Shown: in pieces, positions 8,041 to 16,577 of the stretch | Position numbering within the stretch: position 1 is the stretch's first letter | How the letters are laid out: every line of letters begins with the position of its first letter | NCBI GenBank assembly: GCA_017538105.1 | Contig: JAFYJN010000032.1 | Span: forward strand, 62,001-126,000 | Reading direction: 5' to 3' | DNA length: 64,000 nucleotides | Origin: Prevotella sp. | Lineage (GTDB): Bacteria; Bacteroidota; Bacteroidia; Bacteroidales; Bacteroidaceae | Position numbers and translations under genes: made by a program | The notes under the pieces: generated by a model | What the model saw: only the letters and a program-made list of their open reading frames with translations | Databases searched by the model: none | What the model was told of the DNA's origin: nothing

Positions 8041-8045
8041 GCTTG

Positions 8046-8053
8046 CAAAGTTA
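8046..8053 (-). promoter_or_regulatory. -7 promoter box of ribF
   Basis: TAACTTTG on the minus strand matches TAnnTTTG, and its last base is 6 nt from the ribF ATG. No clear TTTG lies 18-21 nt upstream, so strength is uncertain. Confidence 0.45.
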
Positions 8054-8062
8054 GCGTATTTT

Positions 8063-8093
8063 TTTGTGATTTTACTTTTTTTGCTTAGTTTTG
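8063..8093 (+). promoter_or_regulatory. Promoter of the fructan sensor-regulator
   Basis: TTTG at 8063-8066, a 19-nt spacer and TAGTTTTG at 8086-8093 match the Bacteroidetes vegetative promoter. Transcription would start about 20 nt before the ATG at 8117. Confidence 0.65.
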
Positions 8094-8116
8094 CAACATA
8101 AGACCTAAAACACTGT

Positions 8117-9697
8117 ATGAGTAAACCATTAAAAACTGTCCAAAAACTGTTGTTGGCCACGTTTGCCATCATTACCATCGTTTCTTGTTCCACAAATGAG
8201 AAGCAGTACCGCATTGGTGTGTCACAATGTTCTGATGACATTTGGCGTGACAAACAAAACGCTGAACTCAGGATGGGTGCTTATTTCCACGAAAATGTGG
8301 AATTGAAGTTTGCTGCAGCCTATGACAGTGATGAGCGACAGATACAACAGATTGACAGTTTAGTGAACAGCGGCATCGACCTGCTGATTGTGGCTCCCAA
8401 TCAAGTATCCACTATTTCGACCGCCATAGACCGTGCCTACGACAAGGGTATACCTGTGATCGTCTTTGAACGGAAGACGAACTCACAAAAATACACCGCT
8501 TTCATTAGTGCTGACAATTACGAAATGGGTCGCCAGATGGGAAAATACATTGCGTCGCGACTGAAGGGAAAAGGACGGGTAATGGAGGTGATGGGACTGG
8601 AAGGGTCGTCACCAGCTATAGAGCGCCACAAAGGGTTCAAAGAGGCTCTTAATGGTTATCCGAATATTGTGGTGGCCGCTACACTCCAAGGCGACTGGAC
8701 CGAGCCAACAGCTTATTCCACAGTAAAGAAATGGCGTGATGCAAATCCATCTGAGTCCATCGACCTAGTGTTCGGTATGAACGACCGTACTGCCATGGGA
8801 GCACGTAAAGCCTTTGAGGAGAGTGGTGGAAAACTACCTCTTTTCTGTGGTATTGATGGACTGCCTGGTGAAAACGGCGGTATACGTTTGGTGCGCGATT
8901 CTCTGCTCGATGCTTCATATATCTATCCTACCCACGGCGACAAGATTATTCAGTTAGCCATCAATATCCTTGATGGCAAGCCTTACAAAAAAGAACAATT
9001 ACTCATGTCAGCGTTGGTAACACACGATAATGCCGACGTGCTGCTCTTGGAAAACGATGAAATCATGCGCCAATCGTCTTACCTTGACCAATTACACGAG
9101 AAAGCTGACGGCTATCTGCAAGCTTTAGGCACCCAACGTATCATCAATTGGCTGGCAATAAGCACCATCTTACTGTTAGTGGTGGTGTTCGTTCTATTTT
9201 ACCTCTACCACCGCAGGAAAATTGCCCTACAACGCGAGCGTGTTTTAAATACGTTGTGGAACCTCAAGTCAGAAGAAGTACTCACTGCCGAAAAGCCATC
9301 CAAAACAACAGACAATGCGGAATCAACCAAAAGCGATGGTCCCTCGGTGTTTTCCGAAGAAAATAAACTAATGGGTGTATCATTGTTCATCACTCGTTTC
9401 AAGGAAGTGGTTGAAGCCCGGCTCAACGACAGTGACTTCAGCGTGGAGGATTTGGCTACTGACATGAACCTCAGTCGTGTGCAACTCTACCGCAAAGTGA
9501 AAGCCGTCACAGGATCATCACCTGTTGAGATGCTTCGCACAGCACGCCTAAACCGTGCATACCAGTTGCTGCTAACCACTGATAAGAGTGTCAGCGAGGT
9601 AGCTTACGCCGTTGGCTTCACTTCACCCTCATATTTTACTAAATGTTTCAAAGATGAATATGGCATCGTGCCTGGTGAGGCAAGAAATGTGAAATAA
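8117..9697 (+). CDS. Transmembrane sugar sensor with periplasmic-binding domain and cytoplasmic AraC DNA-binding domain
   Basis: This 526-aa protein has an export signal with a possible lipobox (TIVSC, Cys24). It is followed by a type-I periplasmic sugar-binding domain at about 32-335 (YRIGVSQCSDD, LIVAPNQVSTI, GMNDRTAMG and FCGIDGLPGENGG). One membrane span lies at about 342-365, then a linker of about 55 residues, and an AraC helix-turn-helix pair at about 422-524 (VEDLATDMNLSRVQLYRKVK, VSEVAYAVGFTSPSYFTKCF). B. thetaiotaomicron BT1754, the fructose-binding hybrid two-component sensor of the fructan locus, has the same ends but carries histidine kinase and receiver domains between them. Those are absent here. 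It probably detects fructose or a fructan product in the periplasm and activates the downstream locus while bound to the membrane. Confidence 0.88.
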   Translation: MSKPLKTVQKLLLATFAIITIVSCSTNEKQYRIGVSQCSDDIWRDKQNAELRMGAYFHENVELKFAAAYDSDERQIQQIDSLVNSGIDLLIVAPNQVSTISTAIDRAYDKGIPVIVFERKTNSQKYTAFISADNYEMGRQMGKYIASRLKGKGRVMEVMGLEGSSPAIERHKGFKEALNGYPNIVVAATLQGDWTEPTAYSTVKKWRDANPSESIDLVFGMNDRTAMGARKAFEESGGKLPLFCGIDGLPGENGGIRLVRDSLLDASYIYPTHGDKIIQLAINILDGKPYKKEQLLMSALVTHDNADVLLLENDEIMRQSSYLDQLHEKADGYLQALGTQRIINWLAISTILLLVVVFVLFYLYHRRKIALQRERVLNTLWNLKSEEVLTAEKPSKTTDNAESTKSDGPSVFSEENKLMGVSLFITRFKEVVEARLNDSDFSVEDLATDMNLSRVQLYRKVKAVTGSSPVEMLRTARLNRAYQLLLTTDKSVSEVAYAVGFTSPSYFTKCFKDEYGIVPGEARNVK

Positions 9698-9733
9698 ACA
9701 TGTTCAATTATTGTTTATTTCAACTTTATTTAT

Positions 9734-10005
9734 TATTTTTGCAAATATCAAGATAAGAATGCCTTGGCGAAGGCTAACATCGTGGGACATTGACGTGAGT
9801 TGCTGAATCTTTTCGAACCAAACTGCGACATTGGAACAAGAATGGAGAGTTCAGTACACCACCAAACTTATTACATCGATATGCTACACCAGTAGCATTT
9901 TCGTGTGTATAAAAAAGTTGGTGTGGACTGACATTTCATCTGTTCTTGGGTTGTCGCAGACCTAGTTCGAAAGTGAAATGCTTCATCCACACCTTATATT
10001 ATTCC
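9734..10005 (+). ncRNA. Candidate structured RNA or regulatory leader between regulator and susC
   Basis: A promoter-like pair (TTG 9711-9713, 20-nt spacer, TATTTTTG 9734-9741) begins a stretch with no gene but several hairpins. These are GCCTT-ggcg-AAGGC (9761-9774), ATGCTAC-acca-GTAGCAT (9881-9898), and a long imperfect stem in which GGTGTGGA (9920-9927) and CATTTCA (9932-9938) pair with TGAAATG (9974-9980) and TCCACACC (9986-9993). A T-rich run follows. It does not match the conserved cores of tmRNA, RNase P or SRP RNA. It could be a small RNA, a long structured leader, or decayed DNA. Confidence 0.35.
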
Positions 10006-10049
10006 TCTTGACGACACAAAATTAGTTGCACCATCATGAAACAACTTGT

Positions 10050-10149
10050 AATAATCGTTCAAACACACGTAAAAATGTTACATCGCAACATTTTTGTTCT
10101 TTGATGAACGATAATTGCCATCCATAATAACCTAATGACATTACTTTTG
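10050..10149 (+). promoter_or_regulatory. susC promoter with candidate AraC operators
   Basis: The -7 box TACTTTTG lies at 10142-10149, without a good TTTG at -33, as expected for an activator-dependent promoter. Upstream are GAACGATAATTG (10106-10117) and an inverted near-copy AATAATCGTTC (10050-10060). An inverted repeat AAATGTT-7nt-AACATTT (10073-10093) includes ATGTTAC at 10075-10081. GAACGATAATTG and ATGTTAC recur before the periplasmic GH32 gene at 18324. ATGTTAC ends 60 bp before the -7 box in both promoters. Confidence 0.6.
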
Positions 10150-10189
10150 CAACTAAATCTAACAGAATACTAATCAAAACATTTAAAAC

Positions 10190-13100
10190 ATGGAAAAACT
10201 AAAAAGGTTTCTACTGAGCATTCTGCTCATCTTTGCGAGTACATTATTGTACGCGCAAACGGAAATCACCGGAACCATCGTCGACGAGACAGGTGAAGGT
10301 GTCATCGGAGCCACGGTGATGGAGAAAGGCACCTCCAACGGAGCTATCACCGACATCGACGGCAACTTCAAGTTGAAAGTGACGGAAGGTGCTACGCTCG
10401 TGATTTCCTATATCGGTTACGATGATGTAGAAATGGTTGCCACACCAGGCATGACTGTGTCGCTAAAAGAAAATACATCTGAGTTGGCTGAAGTAGTAGT
10501 GACAGGATACACCACCCAACGCAAAGCAGACCTCACAGGAGCCATCTCAACGGTAAATGTTGATGAGATGGCGAAACAAAACGAGAACAACCCGATGAAA
10601 GCACTACAGGGAAGAGTACCCGGCATGAATATCGGCACGGATGGTTCACCCTCAGGTGCTGCTCAGGTGCGTATCCGTGGTATCGGAACGCTGAACAACA
10701 ACGATCCACTTTATATTATCGATGGCGTGCCGACAAAGGCTGGTATGCACGAGCTGAATGGCAACGACATCGAGAGCATACAGGTTCTCAAAGATGCGGC
10801 TTCTGCTTCTATCTACGGTTCAAGAGCTGCCAACGGTGTCATTATCATCACTACTAAGCGTGGCAAAGAGGGAAAGGTGAAGATTAATTTCGATGGCTCG
10901 CTAGCTATACAGACGTATGCTCACAAAATGAGTGTTCTCAACGCAAAGGAATTTGGCCAGGTGATGTGGCAGGGTTACGTAAACGACGGTCTTGACCCCA
11001 ACCAAAATGGTCTTGGCTACCACTACGACTGGAGCTACAATCAACAAGGCACACCTGTGCTGAACGGTATCACGATGAATAAATACCTTGATGCTGCCGG
11101 TACGACTCCCAGTGCCGATACAGACTGGTTTGGCGAAACCACTCGTAACGGCATCATACAACAATACAACGTCTCGTTAAGCAATGGAAATGAACGTGGC
11201 TCATCATTCTTTTCGCTCGGCTATTATAAGAATAAAGGTATCATCAAGCATTCTGACTTCGAACGGTTCTCCGCCCGCATAAACAGCGACTATAAGCTCA
11301 TTAAGGTGGGAGACCGCCACATCGTTACTGTTGGTGAGAACTTCACGGTAAACCGCACCAGCGAAGTACAGGCACCCGGTGGTTTCTTAGAGAACGTCCT
11401 TCAATTCAATCCCTCACTCCCCGTACGCACGACGAGTGGAGACTACGCTGGTCCTGTCGGAGGCTACCCCGATCGCGAGAACCCTGTAGCCAGATTGGAG
11501 CGTAACAGTGACAACCGTTACACCTACTGGCGCATTTTCGGCGATGCCTACCTGAACATCAACCCATTTAAAAACTTCAACATCAAAACCACCTTCGGTC
11601 TAGACTACGCCCAAAAGCAGCAGCGCATTTTCCAGTACCCAATTACCGAGGGAACTGTGGCCAACCCCATCAACAATGTAGAAGCCAAGCAAGAGCATTG
11701 GACGAAATGGATGTGGAATATCATTGCCACCTATAACTTCGAGGTGGACAAGCATCGTGGTGACGTCCTGATTGGAACAGAGTTGAACCGCGAGGACGAT
11801 GTATGGTTCAGCGGTAAGAAATATGATTACATGATTCTCAACCCTGATTACATGTGGCCCAATGCAGGTGTAGGCGAGGCCGAAGCCTATGGCAGCGGTG
11901 AAGGCTACACACTCATCTCCTACTTTGGCAAGGTCAACTATACCTATGCCGACCGCTACCTTCTCGGTCTCACCATGCGCTATGACGGAAGTAGCCGCTT
12001 CGGTAAGAACAACCGCTTCGGTATATTTCCCAGCATCAGTGCCGGTTGGCGTCTCAGTGAAGAGAGTTTCATGCAGAACTTTAACTGGTTAGATAACTTG
12101 AAACTCCGTGCCTCATGGGGACAGACCGGCAATCAGGAGATATCCAATATTGCCCGCTATACCCTCTATGAAAGCAACTATGGCGAAGCCGGCTTTGGCG
12201 GCCAAAGCTACGGTACCAGTTATGACATCGCTGGCACGAATGGAGGTCAGACTCTGCCAAGTGGCTTCAAACGTAACCAGCTTGGCAACGACGACCTGAA
12301 GTGGGAGACTACCACACAGACCAATATAGGTCTGGACTTCGGACTCTTCCGCAACGCCCTCTATGGTAGCTTTGAATGGTATTACAAGAAGACCAAAGAT
12401 ATCCTAGTATATATGCCTGGTATCGGTGTTATGGGTGAGGGTAGCAGCCAGTGGATCAACGCCGGTGAAATGGAAAACAAAGGAATCGAGTTGAATGTTG
12501 GCTACCGCGGCAACATCGGAAACTTCCAATACGACATCACTGGCAACATAGGAACTTACCGCAACGAGGTGACCAAGCTGCCCGAGACCATCGCTGCTCG
12601 CGGCACCTTCGGCGGCAATGGTGTAGAGAGCGTTGTCGGTCATCCCTTCGGTGCTCAAGTCGGCTATGTTTACGATGGTATTTTCAAGAGTCAGGACGAA
12701 ATTGACAACCATGCCACACAGAATGGCGCCGGTCTCGGTCGTATCCGTTGGAAGGACCTCAACGCAGACGGTGTTATCAACGAAAAAGACCAAGAATGGA
12801 TATACAGCCCTGTCCCCGACTTCACCTGGGGCCTCAATATATACCTCCAATACAAGAATTGGGACTTTACGATGTTCTGGCAGGGCGTACAGGGAGTCGA
12901 TGTCATCTCTGACCTCAAACGTGAGACTGATCTCTGGAGTGGCCTGAACATCTCCAATCTGAACAAGGGCAGCCGTCTCCTCGATTCCTGGAGTCCCACT
13001 AATATGAATTCGAACATCCCCGCCATCAGCACAATGGACAACAACAACGAGAAACGCGTTAGCAGTTATTTCGTTGAGAACGGCAGCTATGCCAAGCTAC

Positions 13101-13297
13101 GTACTATTCAGTTTGGCTACAACTTGGCAAAGTCTATCTGCGAGAAGTTCCATGCCGACCGTCTGCGCATATACATCTCCGCACAAAACCTCTTCACCAT
13201 CAAAAGCAAGAACTTCACGGGCGTTGACCCCGAAAATGCCAACTTCGGTTATCCCATCCCACTGAATGTCACCTTCGGTCTCAATGTTTCTTTCTAA
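10190..13297 (+). CDS. susC: SusC-like TonB-dependent outer-membrane fructan transporter
   Basis: The 1035-aa protein has a signal peptide ending near LLYAQ, a carboxypeptidase-D-like domain at about 24-100 (ITGTIVDETGEGVIGATV), then VVVTGYTTQRKADLTGAIS. A plug domain follows (PMKALQGRVPGMNI, QVRIRGIGTLNNNDPLYIIDG and SIYGSRAANGVIIITTKRG), then a large beta-barrel ending in FGLNVSF. SusC proteins import oligosaccharides across the outer membrane with energy from TonB. It is first of the fructan operon, 18 bp before susD. Substrate is inferred from the two GH32 enzymes and fructokinase downstream. It matches the role of BT1763. Confidence 0.95.
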   Translation: MEKLKRFLLSILLIFASTLLYAQTEITGTIVDETGEGVIGATVMEKGTSNGAITDIDGNFKLKVTEGATLVISYIGYDDVEMVATPGMTVSLKENTSELAEVVVTGYTTQRKADLTGAISTVNVDEMAKQNENNPMKALQGRVPGMNIGTDGSPSGAAQVRIRGIGTLNNNDPLYIIDGVPTKAGMHELNGNDIESIQVLKDAASASIYGSRAANGVIIITTKRGKEGKVKINFDGSLAIQTYAHKMSVLNAKEFGQVMWQGYVNDGLDPNQNGLGYHYDWSYNQQGTPVLNGITMNKYLDAAGTTPSADTDWFGETTRNGIIQQYNVSLSNGNERGSSFFSLGYYKNKGIIKHSDFERFSARINSDYKLIKVGDRHIVTVGENFTVNRTSEVQAPGGFLENVLQFNPSLPVRTTSGDYAGPVGGYPDRENPVARLERNSDNRYTYWRIFGDAYLNINPFKNFNIKTTFGLDYAQKQQRIFQYPITEGTVANPINNVEAKQEHWTKWMWNIIATYNFEVDKHRGDVLIGTELNREDDVWFSGKKYDYMILNPDYMWPNAGVGEAEAYGSGEGYTLISYFGKVNYTYADRYLLGLTMRYDGSSRFGKNNRFGIFPSISAGWRLSEESFMQNFNWLDNLKLRASWGQTGNQEISNIARYTLYESNYGEAGFGGQSYGTSYDIAGTNGGQTLPSGFKRNQLGNDDLKWETTTQTNIGLDFGLFRNALYGSFEWYYKKTKDILVYMPGIGVMGEGSSQWINAGEMENKGIELNVGYRGNIGNFQYDITGNIGTYRNEVTKLPETIAARGTFGGNGVESVVGHPFGAQVGYVYDGIFKSQDEIDNHATQNGAGLGRIRWKDLNADGVINEKDQEWIYSPVPDFTWGLNIYLQYKNWDFTMFWQGVQGVDVISDLKRETDLWSGLNISNLNKGSRLLDSWSPTNMNSNIPAISTMDNNNEKRVSSYFVENGSYAKLRTIQFGYNLAKSICEKFHADRLRIYISAQNLFTIKSKNFTGVDPENANFGYPIPLNVTFGLNVSF

Positions 13298-13315
13298 TAT
13301 AAAAGCTTCAAGAAT

Positions 13316-15079
13316 ATGAAAACGATATATAAGCCCATTATCAAAAGCCTCCAAAATACCGTCATCTTCGGTTGTGTTTGTTGCTGCATCACTGCACTCC
13401 TAACCTCCTGCTCAGATTTCCTCGATGAGCATACACCACAGGGCACACTTAGCGACGAGCAAGTGAAAACGTCCGAAAACGCTGAAAATATGGTTATCTC
13501 TGCCTATGCCATTTTCACCTCTGCAGAGGACATCAATTCCAGCTTTTCCATGTGGAACTTCGACGTTCGCTCGGATGATGCCTATAAGGGCGGAAGCGGT
13601 ACCAGCGATGGTGATGTCTTCCATCAACTTGAGATTCAGCAGGGTGTGCTCACCACTAATTGGAATATCAATGACATGTGGGTACGTCTCTATAACAGCA
13701 TCTCACGAGTCAATAGTGCTATCGCCCTCCTCAACTCATGTGACGACAGCTTTATCATGAAGCAGCAGCGCCTGGCCGAAATGAAATTCCTCCGAGCCTA
13801 CGCACACTTTCTTCTTAAACGACTATACAAGAATATCCCCTTTGTCATAGATTCCGACCTCAGCTATGATGATTACAACGCTCTCTCGAACCGCACTTAT
13901 AGCAACGATGAGGGTTGGCAACTCATCATCGATGACCTCACCGAGGCATACAACACCCTGCCTATAACGCAAACAGACAAGGGTCGCCCCACCAAAGCAG
14001 CAGCTGCCGCTTTCCTCGCCAAGGTATATCTGTACAAGGCATACCATCAAGATAATGATGCCACAAACCAAGTAACCAGCATCAACGAAGCCGACCTACA
14101 GCAAGTCATCGAGTTCACTAACCCCAGTCTCTACACCAACTATGGCCTAGAAGACGACATACACAACAACTTCCGACCCGAGGAGCAGTATGAGAACGGC
14201 CGCGAGAGTATTTGGGCTATCCAGTATTCGCGCAATGATGGCTCTACCTATGGTAACCTTAACTGGAGCTACGGCCTCATCCCACCCAATATTCCTGGTG
14301 CCACTGACGGCGGCTGCGACTTCTATAAGCCCTCGCAGAATCTAGTAAATGCCTACCGCACGGGAGCTGACGGACTTCCTTTACTTCACAGTTTCAATGA
14401 CAAGGACTATGATAAAGCCAGTGACAACGCTGACCCGCGCCTTTTCCTCACTGTTGGCATCCCCGGGCTACCCTATATGTTCAATAAGAACTATATGATG
14501 GAGGAAACCAGCATCTGGAGCCGCTCCAATGGTCTATACGGTTACAACGTATCCCTTAAGCAAAATGTAGACCCAGCACTTATTGACCAGTATCTTATCA
14601 AAGGTAGCTATTGGGCTTCCAGCATGAACCGCATAGTATTCCGTTATGCCGACGTGATTCTCATGCGTGCCGAAGCCTTTGCCCAAATGGGACAAACCGA
14701 TGAAGCCATTAAACTTGTCAACCAGCTTCGCACCCGTGCCGCTGGCAGCACGCAGATGATAAGTAGCTACCAACACCTCTATGGAGTCAAGATGTATATC
14801 ACAACTTACAAGGGCAACTTCTCCAAGGACGAAGCCGTCAAGATTGTGAAGATGGAACGCCGTTTGGAACTCGGCATGGAGTGTGAGCGTTTCTTTGACT
14901 TGGTCCGTTGGGGCGATGCCGCCACAGTGCTCAACCGCTATTACGCCGAAGAGATTCCCCATTGCGCCATCTACACCAGTGCACACTTTACTGCTGACAA
15001 AGACGAATACCTACCCATCCCCTTCGAGCAGATTTCAGCCAGTCACGGCAACTACAAACAAAATATTGGCAACTGGTAA
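13316..15079 (+). CDS. susD: SusD-like surface glycan-binding lipoprotein
   Basis: The 587-aa lipoprotein has its lipobox at TSC (Cys32). Typical SusD features are CSDFLDEHTPQGTLSDE at the mature N-terminus, helical TPR-like segments (AEMKFLRAYAHFLLKRLY, KAAAAAFLAKVYLYKAY) and a C-terminal RLELGMECERFFDLVRWG. SusD caps the SusC channel and helps deliver oligosaccharides. The gap to susC is 18 bp, so they are co-transcribed. By position it is equivalent to BT1762. Confidence 0.94.
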   Translation: MKTIYKPIIKSLQNTVIFGCVCCCITALLTSCSDFLDEHTPQGTLSDEQVKTSENAENMVISAYAIFTSAEDINSSFSMWNFDVRSDDAYKGGSGTSDGDVFHQLEIQQGVLTTNWNINDMWVRLYNSISRVNSAIALLNSCDDSFIMKQQRLAEMKFLRAYAHFLLKRLYKNIPFVIDSDLSYDDYNALSNRTYSNDEGWQLIIDDLTEAYNTLPITQTDKGRPTKAAAAAFLAKVYLYKAYHQDNDATNQVTSINEADLQQVIEFTNPSLYTNYGLEDDIHNNFRPEEQYENGRESIWAIQYSRNDGSTYGNLNWSYGLIPPNIPGATDGGCDFYKPSQNLVNAYRTGADGLPLLHSFNDKDYDKASDNADPRLFLTVGIPGLPYMFNKNYMMEETSIWSRSNGLYGYNVSLKQNVDPALIDQYLIKGSYWASSMNRIVFRYADVILMRAEAFAQMGQTDEAIKLVNQLRTRAAGSTQMISSYQHLYGVKMYITTYKGNFSKDEAVKIVKMERRLELGMECERFFDLVRWGDAATVLNRYYAEEIPHCAIYTSAHFTADKDEYLPIPFEQISASHGNYKQNIGNW

Positions 15080-15154
15080 ACGGATAAAGCAACCACCCTG
15101 TGGATGCCATTCGGAAAATAACAATTCATTTCAAAAAACTCAACAACCACAACA

Positions 15155-16570
15155 ATGAAACTCAGTATAAAGAACCTCATCGGTTGGTTCACTTGTTGCC
15201 TCTTCTTCACAACAACAGTCGGCATCACCGCCTGTAGCGAAGACAACACAAGCGACCTCCGTCTTGACGGTGACTGTCTCGTCACGTCCCTCGCTCTTGA
15301 CAACTATCAGGGTAACATCGACCTCGCTACTCGTAGCATAGTTGTTCGCCTGCCCGAAGTTTACGAGACCTCGGCAATGACTCTCACCTCACTCACCATC
15401 AGTAATGGTGCCTCCTGCAACATTGCCCAAGGCGACAAGCTCAATATGGATGCAGCCCAGGTGCTTCGTGTCACCAATGGCGATACCTATCTCAATTGGA
15501 CTGTCAGTGTCCTCCATGATGAGGCACGCATTACCTCCTTCGTTATCAACGATATCTACACTGGCTCCATCGACCAGAACGACAAAACCATCACCGTCTA
15601 TGTCCCTGCCAGCATCGACATCACCAATCTTGTGCCCACCATAGTCTACAGCAAAAATGCCTCCATAACTCCTGGGTCTGGCGTACCACAGGATTTCAGC
15701 CAGCCCGTCACCTACACTGTAAAGAACAACTCAGCTGAGAGTACTTACACTGTCACCGTTGTTGCCATCAATAAGCCTGCAGCACTCTTCGTCGGCTCTG
15801 CCGCTACCATGAACGAACTCGACAATGAAGCCAAGGCCGCCTGCGAATGGATGCTCGGCAACGTGCCAGGTTCACTCTATGCCTCATTCGCTGACCTTCG
15901 TGCCGGCACTCTCGACCTCAGCCAATGCAAGGTGATTTGGTGGCACTGGCACGTCGATTGGGCCGTGGATGGTCATGATCAGTTTGTCGCCAAAGGCTTT
16001 GACGCTCTTGACACCAAGAATGAACTTCGCTCCTTCTATGAGAACGGCGGTTCCCTGCTCCTTACCCGCTATGCCACTAACCTACCCTCTTTTATCGGTG
16101 TAACTGGCGATGACGAGTGGACCACTCCCAACAACTGCTGGGGTGGTGAGGAGGTCAGTGCTGAACTCTGTGGCGGACCTTGGACCTTCCGCATCTTTGA
16201 TGGTCAGGCAGACCATCCGCTGTGGCAGGACCTTATTCTGGGTGACAATCCCAACGAGGTCTATTGTACCGATGCAGGCTACCATATCACCAACTCTACC
16301 GCACAATACCACATCGGAACCGATTGGGGTGGATTTGACGACTACAATGCCTGGACGACACGTACCGGTGGAAAGATTCTAGGCGTTGGTGGCGACGGAG
16401 CCATCGTTGCATGGGAATATCCTGCCCACGATGGACGCGGCGGCATCGTATGCATAGGCTCCGGCTGCTACGATTGGTATAGCTACACTTTCGAGGCTGG
16501 CTATGTTGAGAACTACCACCGCAACATTTCAATTATCACTCAGAATGCTATCAAATATTTAACTAAATAA
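15155..16570 (+). CDS. Surface glycan-binding lipoprotein of the fructan locus (BT1761-like position)
   Basis: The 471-aa lipoprotein has its lipobox at GITAC (Cys27). Two Ig-like repeats of DUF5018 type occupy roughly residues 35-125 and 126-205 (SFVINDIYTGSIDQNDKTI, VTYTVKNNSAESTYTVTV). A C-terminal domain of about 260 residues is rich in Trp, Gly and Asp (IWWHWHVDWAVDG, GGSLLLTRYATNLPSF, GGIVCIGSGCYDWYSY) and resembles DUF4960 proteins of Bacteroides fructan loci. It lies between susD and the surface GH32, the place of the levan-binding protein BT1761, so a role in binding fructan outside the cell is likely. Domain names are from memory. Confidence 0.8.
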   Translation: MKLSIKNLIGWFTCCLFFTTTVGITACSEDNTSDLRLDGDCLVTSLALDNYQGNIDLATRSIVVRLPEVYETSAMTLTSLTISNGASCNIAQGDKLNMDAAQVLRVTNGDTYLNWTVSVLHDEARITSFVINDIYTGSIDQNDKTITVYVPASIDITNLVPTIVYSKNASITPGSGVPQDFSQPVTYTVKNNSAESTYTVTVVAINKPAALFVGSAATMNELDNEAKAACEWMLGNVPGSLYASFADLRAGTLDLSQCKVIWWHWHVDWAVDGHDQFVAKGFDALDTKNELRSFYENGGSLLLTRYATNLPSFIGVTGDDEWTTPNNCWGGEEVSAELCGGPWTFRIFDGQADHPLWQDLILGDNPNEVYCTDAGYHITNSTAQYHIGTDWGGFDDYNAWTTRTGGKILGVGGDGAIVAWEYPAHDGRGGIVCIGSGCYDWYSYTFEAGYVENYHRNISIITQNAIKYLTK

Positions 16571-16577
16571 ATACCTT

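Noticed and set aside
9746-10005. tmRNA, 6S RNA, RNase P or SRP RNA
   Set aside because: None of the conserved cores (tmRNA tag ending ALAA, RNase P GAGGAAAGTCC, SRP tetraloop region) is present.
10190-13297. Starch (Sus) rather than fructan specificity
   Set aside because: No GH13 or GH97 gene is present; two GH32 enzymes, a fructose-type importer and fructokinase fit fructan.
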